49,680 bases of DNA from Geosiphon pyriformis (lineage: Eukaryota > Glomeromycota > Glomeromycetes > Archaeosporales > Geosiphonaceae), in NCBI GenBank assembly GCA_016748015.1, contig JAAOMT010000360.1:1-49680 (forward strand), given 5' to 3'. The translations under genes and the position numbers were made by a program. Positions 1 to 11,749 of the stretch are shown here, piece after piece. The number at the start of each line of letters is the position of its first letter. Within the stretch, counting starts at the first letter, position 1. The notes beneath the pieces were generated by a model. The model searched no databases. It saw nothing but the letters and a program-made list of their open reading frames with translations, and was not told the DNA's origin.

Positions 1-172
1 TCCTAGGTATACTTTCTTATTTGTGGTATAGGGTTTGAAAATATATTGACCGCCTTCTTTTTACCGTTATAAAATATTCAATTTATTAATATTCAATCGG
101 ATGCAGGGTAAGGAAAATTTAATCTGATATTTTCATTTTCTCTCAAGGCCTCAAATTCTTAACTTTTTATAG

Positions 173-2916
173 CCAAAAATAAAAGAATACGATGAGAATA
201 TTGAAGATATTGAATTAGGATTAGATGATGCTTTAAGTCATTCCGAAGAAACCAGTTCCAGCTTAAGCGTGATTCCTGAGCAAGACCTTTGCAAGCCTGC
301 AACAAAATTGTCTGTTAATGACCTCACTAATGACGGGTGTAGATTTTCATCCATTGAATTATTTGGGGATAAAAATTTAGAATCTACGAGTCCTACGACA
401 ACATCTCGCCCTATTCAGGTCGCTTCTTTGCCTGTATCTGTCGACTTGACGCTCACTCAACTAGACCTGGCTTCTGGAAATGTTACCGATTCATTTTCCT
501 CATATAGTGAATCCGACTCAGAAAGCATAGATATTTCAGCAGAGATTCAGCAATATAATCGATTCAATGGATTGGACATGCATTCTAATATGCTTCAGTC
601 TGTTGAAAATTCTATGCTAAGAATATCGAGTCAACAAACCCCTCAATCACGCGAGGGGAATTTTGGAGTGACAATCAATGCGTCATCTAATATAAGTGGA
701 TTTCAAACAAAAGGTTCATTAAACACGAAAATCGACAAATATGATGCAGTAGGAAAAGGTTCAGAAGAATCGGGTCACGTTGGAAAAATTATACCCTTAA
801 CAGGAAAACAACCGTTTTTCTCCTCTATTTTGAAATTTCGCGGAAATAAATTTCCAGATCAAATTAGCCTACCGCAAGAAATCAAAACAATATCCGCAGT
901 GGCATTTACCACACCAGCGTGTAGTAGTGTTTTTGATCCAATTGACGCGGGTTCTCGTTTTTATGTCAAACGACGCATAGTGATTGGAAATGTGTCAAGA
1001 TGGATCTCAGCCGAAAAACGGCATTTAAAACTGCAAAAATATACACATAAATGGATGATTTATGTAGTTGGTCCGCCTCATTCATTAAATGTTACGTCGT
1101 TTATCCGTAAAGTTCGATTCTACTTACATCCTAGTTATCGACCGCACGATATAGTTGATGTTACTGAACCACCTTTCCAGCTTACACGGTACGGATGGGG
1201 GGAATTTCCTGTTCGAGCCCAGTTGTTCTTTTTGGATAAAAAAAATAAACCTGTAGATTTAATTCATTTAATGAAGGTAGGTATTATCTTGAGCTTTAAC
1301 CTCAAAGAAAACATTAATTACATAAAATTTCCACTGAAAATATAGCTGGATGAAACACATTGCGGAAAACAAAGGTTGGGAGACGAACGAGCGTATGATC
1401 TTGAGCTAGATAGAAATACTGAATTCGTGGAACCACGCAAAGAAAAAAGTCTAGAAAGAAGTTCTTCACATTTAATAAAGAATGTCGCCTATCAGACGGT
1501 TGTTGGAAAAATAAAAAGTTCTGCCTTGATCGATGATCTTGCCGAATCGACGAAATTTCAAGATAATACTCCCAAATTAATGGAATTAGATGTTGATTTC
1601 TTAGAGCCATTATTGACCGAAGCAGTCCGATGTTACCCAATTATAAACTCGGTTGTTGAAGATTGCTCCCTGTCACCTTTACCCTATTCATTTGCTGCCT
1701 CTGCCGAGACATTTTTGACCTGGGAAATAGGACATCGAAAATCCACAGAGTGGCAAAGAGCTCGCGCAATGCGAATGATGGTCCAATCGATGTCTCAAGC
1801 TGTGTCAAATCCTAAAATCCACGAAGTTGCTAAATCATTAACAACTCAAGATGTTGTCCATTGGTGTCGAAGGAAAAATTACACCCCCATAGAGATTGGA
1901 GAAACATTAGGATCAGATTTAATTACTTTCAAAAAGCCCCAATCTTCGCACACGACATATTGTAAATATTGTGGATGTCCCAATTTTTGGCATAAGAAAG
2001 ATTTAGAGGATAATGGATCAATGGCTTTTAAGTGCAAAAAGAAGCCGCGTATTATGCGGAAGAAAAACGGCAAACTGAGTAGCTTAAAATTGGCAAAAGA
2101 AATTTTTGACGACCTAGGCGGTGCAGGATCTCATGGTAAGAAATGGTCCTCTAATGTTAATGGATCAGCTTATTGTCACTCGAGAATTATTAATGATTAA
2201 ATAACCCGGTCTTCAGAGGAACATATGGACATTGATGTTTTAGATTATAACAATTCCGCTTTCCAGGATATTCCATCGACATCAAGTAACTCGGCAAATC
2301 CCGCTGACAATTCAAATCAATGGTTTTCAACTATATTTACCTCAGACCTAAATGTTATTGGTTGGGTATGGGATGTCATTTTTCAGCTTCGATTGAAGAG
2401 TTTTGTAGGTACAGAAATTGAAAATGGTGACACGTCTATCACTGTGCAACAGCGTTTAGTGGCCGGAAATTTTATAGCTCAGGTAAAATTTTAGCTTTTT
2501 TATTTTGGGGATTTTTATCTCTGATTAATATTTTATTGTCTTAAATGTAGGTGACAAGAATATTTTTGAAAGATATTTTAAACAAATCTATAGAGATATA
2601 TAGAAATGAGGAGAAAAATAATTCAAGCCTACTCGGAAACTATGTCTCTATAACGAAGAAAAATAAGGAACGATCGTTGCTATTGGATTTTAACGATGAT
2701 ATTGATGATGGTGAGGGTTTATCAATGATGTTACAGACCCAAAATGAAAACCCCTTGGGTCAACCAAAGAAGTTATTGGTTCCTTACCACCTATATCAAG
2801 CACTAGGGAAAAATCCCGAAACAGACTTTCTCACGGGAAATTATTTAGCATCGGAAAAAAAGAGGGAAAATCGGGGGAAAAATGAGCAGGGAAAAGAAAT
2901 TCTGCAAGATGGATGA
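173..2916 (+). CDS. YEATS2-like YEATS-domain protein (5' end uncertain)
   Basis: Acyl-lysine reader of histone tails, resembling YEATS2 of the ATAC acetyltransferase complex. In-frame model: 173-1276, 1346-2135, 2217-2482, 2551-2916, with GT-AG introns at 1277-1345, 2136-2216 and 2483-2550; about 841 residues from 173. A splice acceptor (TATAG) precedes 173, so at least one earlier exon is missing from the model. The YEATS domain lies at about 940-1400: RRIVIGNVSRWI, THKWMIYV, HPSYRP and GWGEFPVRAQ, the last bearing the reader-pocket aromatic; it runs across the first intron into LDETHCGKQRLG. A cysteine/histidine cluster follows near 1960-2040 (CKYCGCPNFWH). The C-terminal segment (WVWDVI.. 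to VQQRLVAGNFIAQVTRIFLKDIL) looks like the histone-fold end of YEATS2. The N-terminal third is acidic and serine-rich. The YEATS call is firm; the YEATS2 subtype is inferred from domain order. Convergent with the next gene. Confidence 0.85.
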
Positions 2917-3110
2917 ATATCCCGGTATAACTTAATTTATTTTCAATAATTATCAAATAAACCTCATTGAGACTGCTGAAGGCAATGGAGTACTTAAAAT
3001 TGGAAATTTTGTTAAACTATATAATTAATATGTATCTTTCTTGCTCGAGTCCAAAAAGCTATCTGAAATTCTCCAAGATTTTCAAACACAACGCAAAAAT
3101 ATCATGATAG

Positions 3111-5605
3111 CTATTTTTTGGCCAAATTAGTTGAAGGAGGGGGCATCGCGGTTTTCGTCTGAGAATATCTGAAGTTGCCAGATGCAGCTCGCGTAGGATT
3201 AGAAATTGTTGAAACAATCATACTAGAGTTTTGCAAAGATTTCTCCCTCTCAACTGATGATGTATCAACACCAGAGATTTTCGGCGTGCGGATCCCTTGG
3301 ACAGCTTTCAACTTAAGGGAGGTGTCCTTACGAGAACTTTTCTGAGCCGCAAGACGTGAGGGGAGGGCAGACGACCGTAGTTGAGATTGATGACCCTTTC
3401 GTTTTTGTTCTGCTTTTAACATAAGATAGGCACTTCTATTCAACGTGAAATTGTTCAAATGTTAATTAAAACAACAAATTTTACCTGTGGGGGATGATTC
3501 TGAAGATGACAGTTTTGTTTTTAGGCCTCTAAGCATCTTTTGAGTTGGATTTTCACGATTGCGAATAGGGTTCTCCAGTTTTCTTTTTGCGGCTATAGAT
3601 AAGGGTGATGCAGGAGTTCTAATTGGCGTCTTATCTGATGAGATCGTAGTAAGTTTCGAGTCTGAGCTCAATGATCCCAAATTTGATTTCGCAAAACGAC
3701 GTGGATTTGTAAACGTCATAACTTGTCTTTGCACTGCTTTACTCGAGGTAGAATCAAGGTTCTGGTGATTTTTTGTTGTTAAAGTGCCAAATTCAGCGAC
3801 AGACCTGTAATTTGACTTTATGTTGGACGCTGAATCTGGAATGTTCTTTGATGATTTTGTTCCCCCAAAGAGATGACCGGATGCAGGTTTTTCGATAGCT
3901 ATTTGATGAGACTTTATCAATGGCTTTTGAAATTGGAAAGGTTTTTCTGTTATCAATTCGTCTTTGGAAACTAAGTTACTGAGCAACAGAGGCTTCGACT
4001 GATTTGGGCCTTCAGCTATATTTTTTTCTATAGGCAATTTTATTTTCTGAATAGGGTTTGAAAAAGGCTGTGGAAATGTGTTTGGAACATGAGCTTGTCC
4101 TTGGTTTTCCAGGACAAATTTGTTTGAATCCTGCCGATATTTGTAACCTTGAGTATATATTTTTGGGTTCTTTAGACCATTTTCTGGTAATGAGATCGAA
4201 TAATTTGTTGAAGTGACCAATGAAGATCTTACTATTTGTGTTTCAGAGTGTGGCAAGACACTATTTTTGTTTTCTAATGGTGGCCTATTAGGTGTCACTA
4301 CTTTTTTAGAGTCGATATCATCCTGAGTTTCCAATGAATACAAAAATTCATGTATTGATTTAGCTACTTCATCCGGCGAATTAAAATCTGGTATCTCGAT
4401 TTTCATTTTAGATAATTCAACTTCAGAGGTCAGATATTCCGGGGAATCCAATCCAGTGACAATTTTTTTCCATTGCTCTATTATTTGGATAGCTTTTTCT
4501 TCCATCGATAAAGCAACCTCTGTGGACGTTTCATCAGGGGACCTTGGTAGCTCGATGTTTCTCGGGTCTACTGAATTTGGTGTACCAGAAAGTGATGAGG
4601 CAGTTGTCAATGAACTTGAACCTGTTTCAGAAGAAACGTCTAAGCTTGGTGTCTTGATTTTTGAACTAATTATCCCAATGCCTTGCTGTTCTTCAACGGT
4701 TTGATCTATAAATGTGTTTAGAATCGAGTTTAAATGTAAAACATAATAACTAAATATTCTTAACATGTTTGGCGATCTTCCTCACCAGTTGAATTAAACT
4801 TTTTTCTAAAAGATGTAGCTAACCCTTTCAGGGAGCTATTCACTTTGACAGAAAGAATATTTTCATGTTTACCCTGGGGCGAGTTGTTCCCCACTTGCAA
4901 TAAACTACATTGTTGGGAATTTTTTATTTCTTTTTGGTTTGAGCTTTCAATCCCTCCGCTTGAAAATTCTGACCTCAACTGTAATTTTGTTGAATCCTCA
5001 ATTAGCCTTGCATAGAGTTTGGTTTCAGATCGTGAATTCAAAAAAATGTCTTGGGAGCTGTTTAGTCGAAATATGAATCTGAAATCTCGGTCAGATTTTA
5101 AAAGAGTTTTAAAAAAAATTTGAAAATAGGATACCAATATTTTCCATAATCTGATAAATTAGGCGTAGGGAATCTGTGAGTTACATCGACAAACTCATTC
5201 TTATATTCTCCGTCAAGCTCCTCATCACCAGAGGCGTTGTTAATTTCGATTGGGGCATTGAGAAAATTGAATTGATCAATGGTGTCTGCTAACAAAGATA
5301 AGCTTTGAGATTTCTTTTTTACCAGAGCTTTTGGATAATTACACTCTGGTCAAGACTATACCGTCATTGAGCGTATTAAACATGGCGGCGCTCTCTCTTC
5401 TCCGATTTAATGGTTGCTGAAATTTGGAAAACGGACTTGTGGGTGGTTCTACAGGCTTATCTTTGATTTCTTCCTGAGAATCGATACGGAGTTTATGAAA
5501 ATCCAAGAACTCTGCCAATAGATAAGTTTCTTGGGTAAAATGGTCCCGCGCAGATAGACCCTTGAAACAGCCGAAAGTACCTGCTTGTTTTTGGCCACAT
5601 TCCAT
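3111..5605 (-). CDS. Hypothetical Ser/Thr/Pro-rich protein, five exons
   Basis: Not recognised. In-frame model on the minus strand: 5605-5343, 5302-5135, 5057-4786, 4705-3485, 3412-3111 (742 codons including stop). The ATG at 5605 is the first in frame. The introns at 4706-4785 and 3413-3484 have clear GT-AG ends and preserve frame. The first intron (40 nt) is unusually short and the second was chosen to avoid a stop at the junction, so both are less certain. The N-terminal ~85 residues look most ordered (GTFGCFKGLSARDHF, ETYLLAEFLDFHKL). The long fourth exon is low-complexity and disordered, with many SP/TP sites and one helical stretch (EEKAIQIIEQWKKIV). The last exon is basic (KRKGHQSQLRSSALPSRLA). 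Possibly a cell-cycle or cytoskeletal scaffold, judging only from composition and an ACGCGT box upstream; no domain supports a function. Ends 194 nt from the convergent YEATS gene. Confidence 0.7.
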
Positions 5606-5702
5606 AGCGTTGCTCAACTTGAACTAGTCTAACACTCAACGAACCACAGCAACAAACTTTGAGCTTACCAATTTATGGTGACTCACATTTTCCTTATACG
5701 TC

Positions 5703-5708
5703 ACGCGT
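5703..5708. promoter_or_regulatory. ACGCGT (MCB-like) site upstream of the hypothetical gene
   Basis: Palindromic ACGCGT about 100 nt upstream of the ATG at 5605, in a short CpG-containing patch (TACGTCACGCGT) that stands out from A+T-rich surroundings; the overlapping TACGTCAC also resembles a CRE/ATF half-site. ACGCGT is the classic fungal MBF (G1/S) element. The same hexamer occurs upstream of the MCM-binding protein gene. Function is inferred from the motif only. Confidence 0.35.
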
Positions 5709-5749
5709 ATTTTTGTTTACGTATATCGCGGATTTATTAATTAAGAAAC

Positions 5750-6235
5750 TACTTTTTTCATAATTTAGTGTTTGTTAAAATTCAATAACCTGAAATTTTT
5801 TAATGATTTAAAGGTTTTAGCATTAAGTTTTGTATAAAGAACAAAAATTATAATTATAAGTTCTGGTTACATATATGGAATTATGAATTTTGTTTTATAA
5901 AACTGGTTAAAAATTTTTTTAAAAAACCATTTAAATTTAATTTTGTTTTATATTTTAAGTATATATATCATCTTTTAGATAATTTATAATAAATACAAAT
6001 AGTATTTATTAGTAGATAAAAAAAAATATCTTTAATAAAATAACTTTTAAATTTTTAAATTAAAATTTTATTATTATTATATTTTGGTTTTTAGATTATT
6101 AATAAATTTTAAATTTTTTGTTATTATAATAAATTATTAAAATGTTGTAAATATATTTATTATAAGATATTATTCTTAATTACTTAATAAATTGGGTTAA
6201 AATTTAAGTTATTATATAATAAATTTTTTTTTATT
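5750..6235. other. A+T-rich spacer without genes
   Basis: Extremely A+T-rich stretch with no coding potential and long poly-T/poly-A runs, between the promoter of the left host block and the 3' end of LINE copy A. Nothing further recognised; it may be decayed transposon DNA like the similar blocks further right. Confidence 0.6.
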
Positions 6236-9200
6236 TAATTTAATGAGTGTAGCCCAACCACTATCTAGAATACAGAAACAGACTAAGTAAATCCAACCAA
6301 ATATGACTCACATATTTATTATATATGACCAATTACTCAAGCCAATTAAAGCAATATTATATATTTATATATGCTTACACACTATTACAAATACCAGAAA
6401 AAAAAAACAGGTCTTATGTAAACCAAAACTCACAGCAAATGTCCTATTAATATCCAGCAGATGAGCAATCTCTACTGACAAATAACCAAACCTATTATTA
6501 GAAAAACCAGAAATCTCTTTTATATTACCAATCAAGCTAGCTTTTTCTATATTTATTTTGTACCTCACTTTGAACAACCACAATTTATTCTGATGCTTTT
6601 TTACTAGGTAACAAGCAAAATTAACCACCACTAACATAGTTTTCTTTCTATCATTAAAGTATAAAGATGTCTCTTTTACTCATTTTTTTAGCACAAAGTC
6701 TTTATATAAATTTACATACACACTAACATCTGATATTACAGAAAAAAGAGTACATATTACTGAAAATAATAATAAAAAGCAACCAACTGCCAAAAACTTT
6801 CACAATCTAACATAATTCAACAAAATATTAGAATGTGCTGTCATTTTTTTTGAACAAGTAAAAACATGATTAAAAAATTCGACATCCTCACACATTAAGC
6901 ACAACATTCTAGAGTAATTTTTGTCATAGAGTCTTTTTCTAACAGCAACCAATAATCTCTTATGGATTGTTTTTATTAAGTATGTGCAAAGAACAGCTGA
7001 AGACTTGCTTGTAAACCCCAAGAGCATATGCAAATTAGGATGCCAAATTACAGCAGTACCAGCCCAATTAACTTTTCTGATTATCAATTCTTCTAATATT
7101 CTTACATTATGACCAGCTTTCTATTGAGCACAACAAACATTCTAATAAATATTCTAAACAAAGTGGTAAGCATTTTTTGAAACAATCTGACCATCAGCCA
7201 TAATAAATCTTTTATTAATTTCTTTAATGAGAACAAAACCCAAATGTATCACTTTACTTACAATGGTATTAGCTCTATCATTGCTTATATCTCTTAAATG
7301 CTTTTTAACTTTCATCTACTTAACCAAAATATCCTTAGTCTTGATCAAATTGACTATGTAATGCCTCTCTATCCAACATTTGTGTTAAAAGTCTGGTAGA
7401 GTTAATTTGAGTTCTAAAACACGTGTATTCAAAACTGCTTAACTGTTCAAACAGATGACTACTAAACAAGATAAAAATACACATTCCAATGCCAAAGCAA
7501 TTATCTGAAGTTTTATTATAGTAAAAGACAACAATTCTTGCATCTTAACACTTATATCTATTCTAATATCAGAAAAGTATGCTGTTGCTTTCCTAGTAAC
7601 TTTTGTAGTCTCCAATTGTTTTAACAAATTATCAGTATAAATAGTAAAAACATTAGCCCAAAATTCATGTAAACACTCCTAAATGTCTAAAAAACTATCT
7701 GAATAAAAGAAATTCAAACAAACAAAGCCAAAAACAATCTCACCAAATCTACCACAATAATTATTTATATAAACCAAAGTTTTTCTAAACCACAAAGATA
7801 TTAAATCTCTAGAACACAATTTTTTTCAGTAGCAAAAAGTCTTCCAGCTTACTACCAAATTATTTTTGTCCAGCAATTTGTTACCAAAGACAACACCAGA
7901 GCATTTCAAAAAGGAAATAACATCATAATAAAAAGAATTTTCTAGAATTCTTAACATAGAAAAGCATTCAACATCATAAAATACATAGGGCAAGACATTA
8001 AACAAAGATATCTTGTTATCCAAAAAAATTCTTATCATATCTGCCAAAAAATTGTTTACCAGACTAATTCTCAATTTGACAAAGTATTATAAAGAGTTTA
8101 TTAAAGCCCATCTCAAAATTTGCAAATCCAAAAACCAATGTTTAAACAATTTGCCAAAAATTCTGAGCATATTAGAAAACCAAACCAATAAAACAATCTT
8201 TTCTTCTACTTATATCTGTTCAAATGTCTTCAACTTATAAAAAGAAAGATAATGTAAAGCTTTACTAAAAAAGTTTCTTGGTAGATTGGCCTTTAACTTA
8301 AGTTTTTTTCTTAGCATAATATCTTATTTCTGACACATATTCTTAAATACAAAACTAAACTGTGTTTGGTAATTAATAATAAGCTGTAAAACCAAAGAAA
8401 CCAAATATGAAAATTGTTTGTTTAACAATATTTTTCTAAAAACCAAGCTGGACATCTAAGTGTGCTTTAACAAGATTGGGTTTAGACAAACCTTCTATCA
8501 ACAAAAAAATATCCAAATACCTATAAGATTTACTATGCTTAGCAATGAATATAAGCTGATTATTGATATGTAAAGAAGCATCCCTAACCCTCTAATTAAT
8601 AAGAATTACCACAATCTTATTATTGTTAATAGAAATATCATTAAGCTTAAAAAATTCACTAACAATGTTCAAAATATGTTGTGTTAAAGTTTGGCCATTT
8701 TTCATCCAGATTGTATTATCCACAAATGCCCTAGCTGCAAAAAAAGAAGATATACCCCCACCTATTTCTATTCTGCCTGTTTTTGACACAAAATTTGTAT
8801 TAATCCTATATTTGCACAAATGCTCTTGTCTCTTAATTTCACATAACAAAGAATTGTAGAAGATTCTCCACAAAAGTGGTAAAAAAACTTCACTTTGATC
8901 CAGTCTGTCCAGCACCCTGTACTCATCTAAAAAACCAAAATCAGTTATCATTCTGTTGATTCTGTCTACATGTATGTCTTCAAAAAACTTAATAAACCTG
9001 TCATTCATCCTAATATGCTTCAAGCTTGCTTTTAAATATCTTCATCCAATTAAATCATAAGCCTTATATATATTTTACAGGACCAACCAGACTTCCTTAT
9101 CTTTTTCCAAAACATCCTCTACTATCAAACCAACCACAAACACTGAAAATTGAGTTAAAGTCCCCTTTAAGACCAAAAAGTTGTTACCCCAAAGAATATT

Positions 9201-9629
9201 ATTTTTAATACAAAAAGATAAGATACAATCAGACAAAATTTTAAAAAGTATTTTCCTAGCTGTTTTAATGAGAGCAATAAACCATGTATTTGTCAAGATA
9301 TCTTCTCAGTTATATGATTTGGAAATCATTAAAACCCATGCTTTTTCACAAAGTTGGAACTCTGTTCAAGGTCAGACAAGAATTTAACAAAATTAGTAAG
9401 CAATCATTATCTTATTACTACTGTGTTTCTATAACTCATTAGATATGTCAAACAAATCAACTGTTTTGTCATTGGGCAATTTTTCAATTACTTCACTCAA
9501 TTTATGTGCACTGATACCATCTATAATCTCAGCAAAAGTATTTTTTTTAACATAATTCAATAGTATATATTGTCAAGACCATGCATCAAACAGAACTGAA
9601 GGCACCTTATACTTTCTTATCTATTTCAC
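6236..9629 (-). mobile_element. LINE copy A, 3' half (interrupted by element A)
   Basis: Minus-strand non-LTR retrotransposon, the 3' half of a copy that resumes at 27537. Homologous throughout to LINE C: an RT segment at 8592-9300, an RNase H-flanking segment near 7440-7630 (IELQTIALALECV-like), and the conserved C-terminal region near 6800-7090 (AGFTSK, LPVAVRKRLYD, LCLMCEDVEFFNHVF). The 3' UTR (6241-6360) aligns with that of LINE C and ends in a poly-T tract on the plus strand, which is its A-rich tail. Many stops and several frameshifts make it clearly dead and older than LINE C. LINE homology continues directly across to 27537 once element A is removed. Confidence 0.85.
8592..9300 (-). 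pseudogene. LINE A reverse transcriptase fragment
   Basis: Decayed RT core of LINE copy A. The 143-residue open stretch at 8592-9023 contains LDQSEVFLPLLWRIFYNSLLCE (B-box region) and the catalytic box AFVDNTIWM, in which the second Asp of the usual F-x-D-D is Asn. Upstream, 9075-9296 carries the thumb/finger-side KILSDCI..NFLVLKGT segment. It aligns with LINE C 39385-40070 residue for residue with few gaps. No longer functional: stops and frameshifts separate the pieces. Confidence 0.8.
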
Positions 9630-10601
9630 TATTACCGGAGGTTTTTGGTCTCTTTTCTTAAATGTTGTCGATGCTTGTTTGCTGTGAATTCACGTTTTCT
9701 GAATGTGGTTGAATCTCCAATAACTGAATTTATCTTCAAATTATCTCCTATAATTTGAACTGCTGGGCTTATAAGTAGAATGGCCAATTCTGTGCCAGTT
9801 ACTTTATGTAGTTATATTGTAGTAAATGTCAACTCTTTCTCAGGAATTGCTCATCTGAAAGCTCACTAAAATGTATAGTTACTTTGCTGTGAAAGTCAAT
9901 TTTTCTACAGAAATCTTGTCTGTAGGCTACCCTAATGATTGTAAAAAGAAAAGAAAAGGAAAAATAAAAGAAATGTAAAAGAAATAGAATTCTGTCAAGG
10001 AAAACGTTTTCTATCCAGGCCTGGAGTCACTAACAGTTTACTGAAATTGGTAGCTAATCAATTTCAAAAATGTTAGTGGATTTTCCAAGTGCAATAATTT
10101 AAAGAGTTTTGGTTTTTTGAATTATTTGATATTTATTTCTTTTTGTGTGTGTAAGAATGATTCTAAGTGATAAATCTAAAGTAAGATACATTTTCTCGAA
10201 AAGAGAAGCTCTTCTTTTATACAACTTGTCATAACACTATTCTATGAACTTGAACTTTGTTATTTTCTACAATTTCACTTAACTAAAGATACATTTCGGC
10301 AAACTACAAGTTATTTCTGCGAACTATTAGATATTTCAGTGAATTATCAATTATTTTGGCGAATTTCTATAAATTTTGGTGAACTTTTGAATGTTACATA
10401 GTTTGAGGTATTGTATGATTGATCATCACAATTAGGTTACATTTGTGTTGTGTACAATTTGGGTTATTAATTAAATGATAATTTTGGACATTTTTGCTAA
10501 TGTAATAAGTAATAATTTGAAATGATAATATATATTAATTAATGATAGGAATTATAAGATAATTTTATGCTAAATAATATCTCTAATTTTGTCTGGTAAC
10601 A
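9630..10601 (-). repeat. 3' LTR of element A
   Basis: About 972 bp, matching 26554-27536 along its whole length. In element orientation it starts TGTTACCAGAC at 10601 and ends at 9630, where the expected terminal CA has become TA (plus strand TATTACCGG versus TGTTACCAG in the sister LTR). Differences between the two LTRs are mainly transitions, many at CpG positions (for example TGTCGATG/TGTCAATG and CTCGAAAA/CTCAAAAA). Confidence 0.95.
10273..10393 (-). repeat. 20-bp tandem repeats in U3 of element A (3' LTR)
   Basis: Five consecutive 20-bp units on the plus strand from 10294 to 10393, each beginning TTTC/TTTT and carrying a GCGAAC-like core, preceded by a sixth degenerate unit at 10273. 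Cores read GGCAAAC, TGCGAAC, AGTGAAT, GGCGAAT and GGTGAAC, that is CG, TG or CA at the same site. The position, about 210-330 nt into the LTR, fits U3. Possibly an enhancer or iteron array. Confidence 0.8.
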
Positions 10602-11613
10602 TAACCTCCTCCTCAAGACTGAGCTCTGTTGAAGTCCAAGTACTGTTTGTTATTTCCAGATAATAATCCAAAATTATTGAAGAAATTTGGTCTGAAAATT
10701 GTTGAAATTTCAGTTCTGTGAGCTTTCCAATGTATTGAATCTTCAAAGGTTGAAAAATTGGGTTTTGTAGTATGTTTTCACAGATGTGGAATAGGTTATA
10801 AAGTCTAAGAGCAGCTCTGAGCCTGTAATGACTGTTTGTTGATCCAGCTGTTGTCTTAAATTTGTTGTGGAGTTGTTTCTGAATAGCTTCTTTTGCGAGG
10901 TTTGCTGTTGTAAGTTCCAGTTTCTGTTCGTAGAGTGTTTTTCCAATGTGAAAATATCTATAGATTGGAGGATATTCAGTGTTTTCCTCATTGAGACACA
11001 GTTGAAGTCTTTGTTGAATTGTAGCATTTGGTGGAATACTAATCAGAGTGAGCATTAGATTTTCTCTTAAAGCAAGTTTTAAAAGTTCTGGCAGGTGAAT
11101 TCCAGTATAACTTCTTGTGTTCTTCTTATATGGGTGATATTTTTGTGAATTTGGGGCTAAATTTGTAACTACTTCTGTTTGGGTATAATTAATGTGGTTT
11201 CCAGTAACAGTAATAGATAATTCGGGTATTGTTTTTAAAGCTAACATTAGTTNNNNNNNNNNNNNNNNNNNNTGAAAATATCTATAGATTGGAGGATATT
11301 CAGTGTTTTCCTCATTGAGACACAGTTGAAGTCTTTGTTGAATTGTAGCATTTGGTGGAATACTAATCAGAGTGAGCATTAGATTTTCTCTTAAAGCAAG
11401 TTTTAAAAGTTCTGGCAGGTGAATTCCAGTATAACTTCTTGTGTTCTTCTTATATGGGTGATATTTTTGTGAATTTGGGGCTAAATTTGTAACTACTTCT
11501 GTTTGGGTATAATTAATGTGGTTTCCAGTAACAGTAATAGATAATTCGGGTATTGTTTTTAAAGCTAACATTAGTTTTTGAAATAATTGTTGAATGTTTT
11601 GAAGAATAGTCAT
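10570..11613 (-). CDS. Element A accessory 3' ORF (unknown function; contains assembly duplication)
   Basis: Open frame between integrase and the 3' LTR in element A, starting at the ATG at 11613 and ending 32 nt inside the LTR. The sequence as given is inflated by an exact 304-bp duplication around 20 Ns; with one copy plus the Ns removed (324 nt, a multiple of three) it encodes about 239 residues. No stop interrupts it, although the element's pol is riddled with them. No known domain recognised: helical, Leu/Gln/Asn-rich, with ITVTGNHINYTQ, PPNATIQQRLQL, HIGKTLYEQ and HYRLRAALRLYNLF. Element B has a frame in the same position with similar spacing (QNIQ near the start, P-x-x-TI-x-x-x-x-Q, GK-x-x-E). 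It is not an obvious env gene: no signal peptide or membrane anchor is visible. Homology between the two is plausible, not proven. Confidence 0.6.
   Translation of the reverse strand: MTILQNIQQLFQKLMLALKTIPELSITVTGNHINYTQTEVVTNLAPNSQKYHPYKKNTRSYTGIHLPELLKLALRENLMLTLISIPPNATIQQRLQLCLNEENTEYPPIYRYFXXXXXXXXLMLALKTIPELSITVTGNHINYTQTEVVTNLAPNSQKYHPYKKNTRSYTGIHLPELLKLALRENLMLTLISIPPNATIQQRLQLCLNEENTEYPPIYRYFHIGKTLYEQKLELTTANLAKEAIQKQLHNKFKTTAGSTNSHYRLRAALRLYNLFHICENILQNPIFQPLKIQYIGKLTELKFQQFSDQISSIILDYYLEITNSTWTSTELSLEEEVMLPDKIRDII
10602..10615 (-). promoter_or_regulatory. Polypurine tract of element A
   Basis: Immediately inside the 3' LTR, the element strand reads TTGAGGAGGAGGTTA before the LTR's TGTTACC. 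This purine run in the canonical position is the expected plus-strand DNA priming site. Confidence 0.75.
10949..11576. other. Assembly gap flanked by an exact 304-bp duplication
   Basis: A run of 20 Ns at 11253-11272 is flanked by 10949-11252 and 11273-11576, which read the same base for base (304 bp each). Both begin TGAAAATATCTATAG and end CTAACATTAGTT. Equal length and perfect identity directly against a fixed-size gap indicate two overlapping contig ends that were scaffolded without merging, not a real duplication. Confidence 0.9.
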
Positions 11614-11749
11614 TATAAGCAATTTGAAATAAAAGAAAATTATTTTTGGTGCATAAGTTTTTATATTATTTTTGTTTTGTTTTTGTGAAATTGTTTCTAA
11701 ATTATAAGAAGATAACTATAATAATAAATTTAAATTAAGTGTTCAAGTT

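Noticed and set aside
10949-11576. A real internal tandem duplication in element A
   Set aside because: The copies are perfectly identical, equal in length and abut a 20-N gap; this is overlap of contig ends.
10570-11613. Envelope gene making element A a retrovirus-like element
   Set aside because: No signal peptide, transmembrane anchor or cleavage-like site is visible in the 3' ORF.
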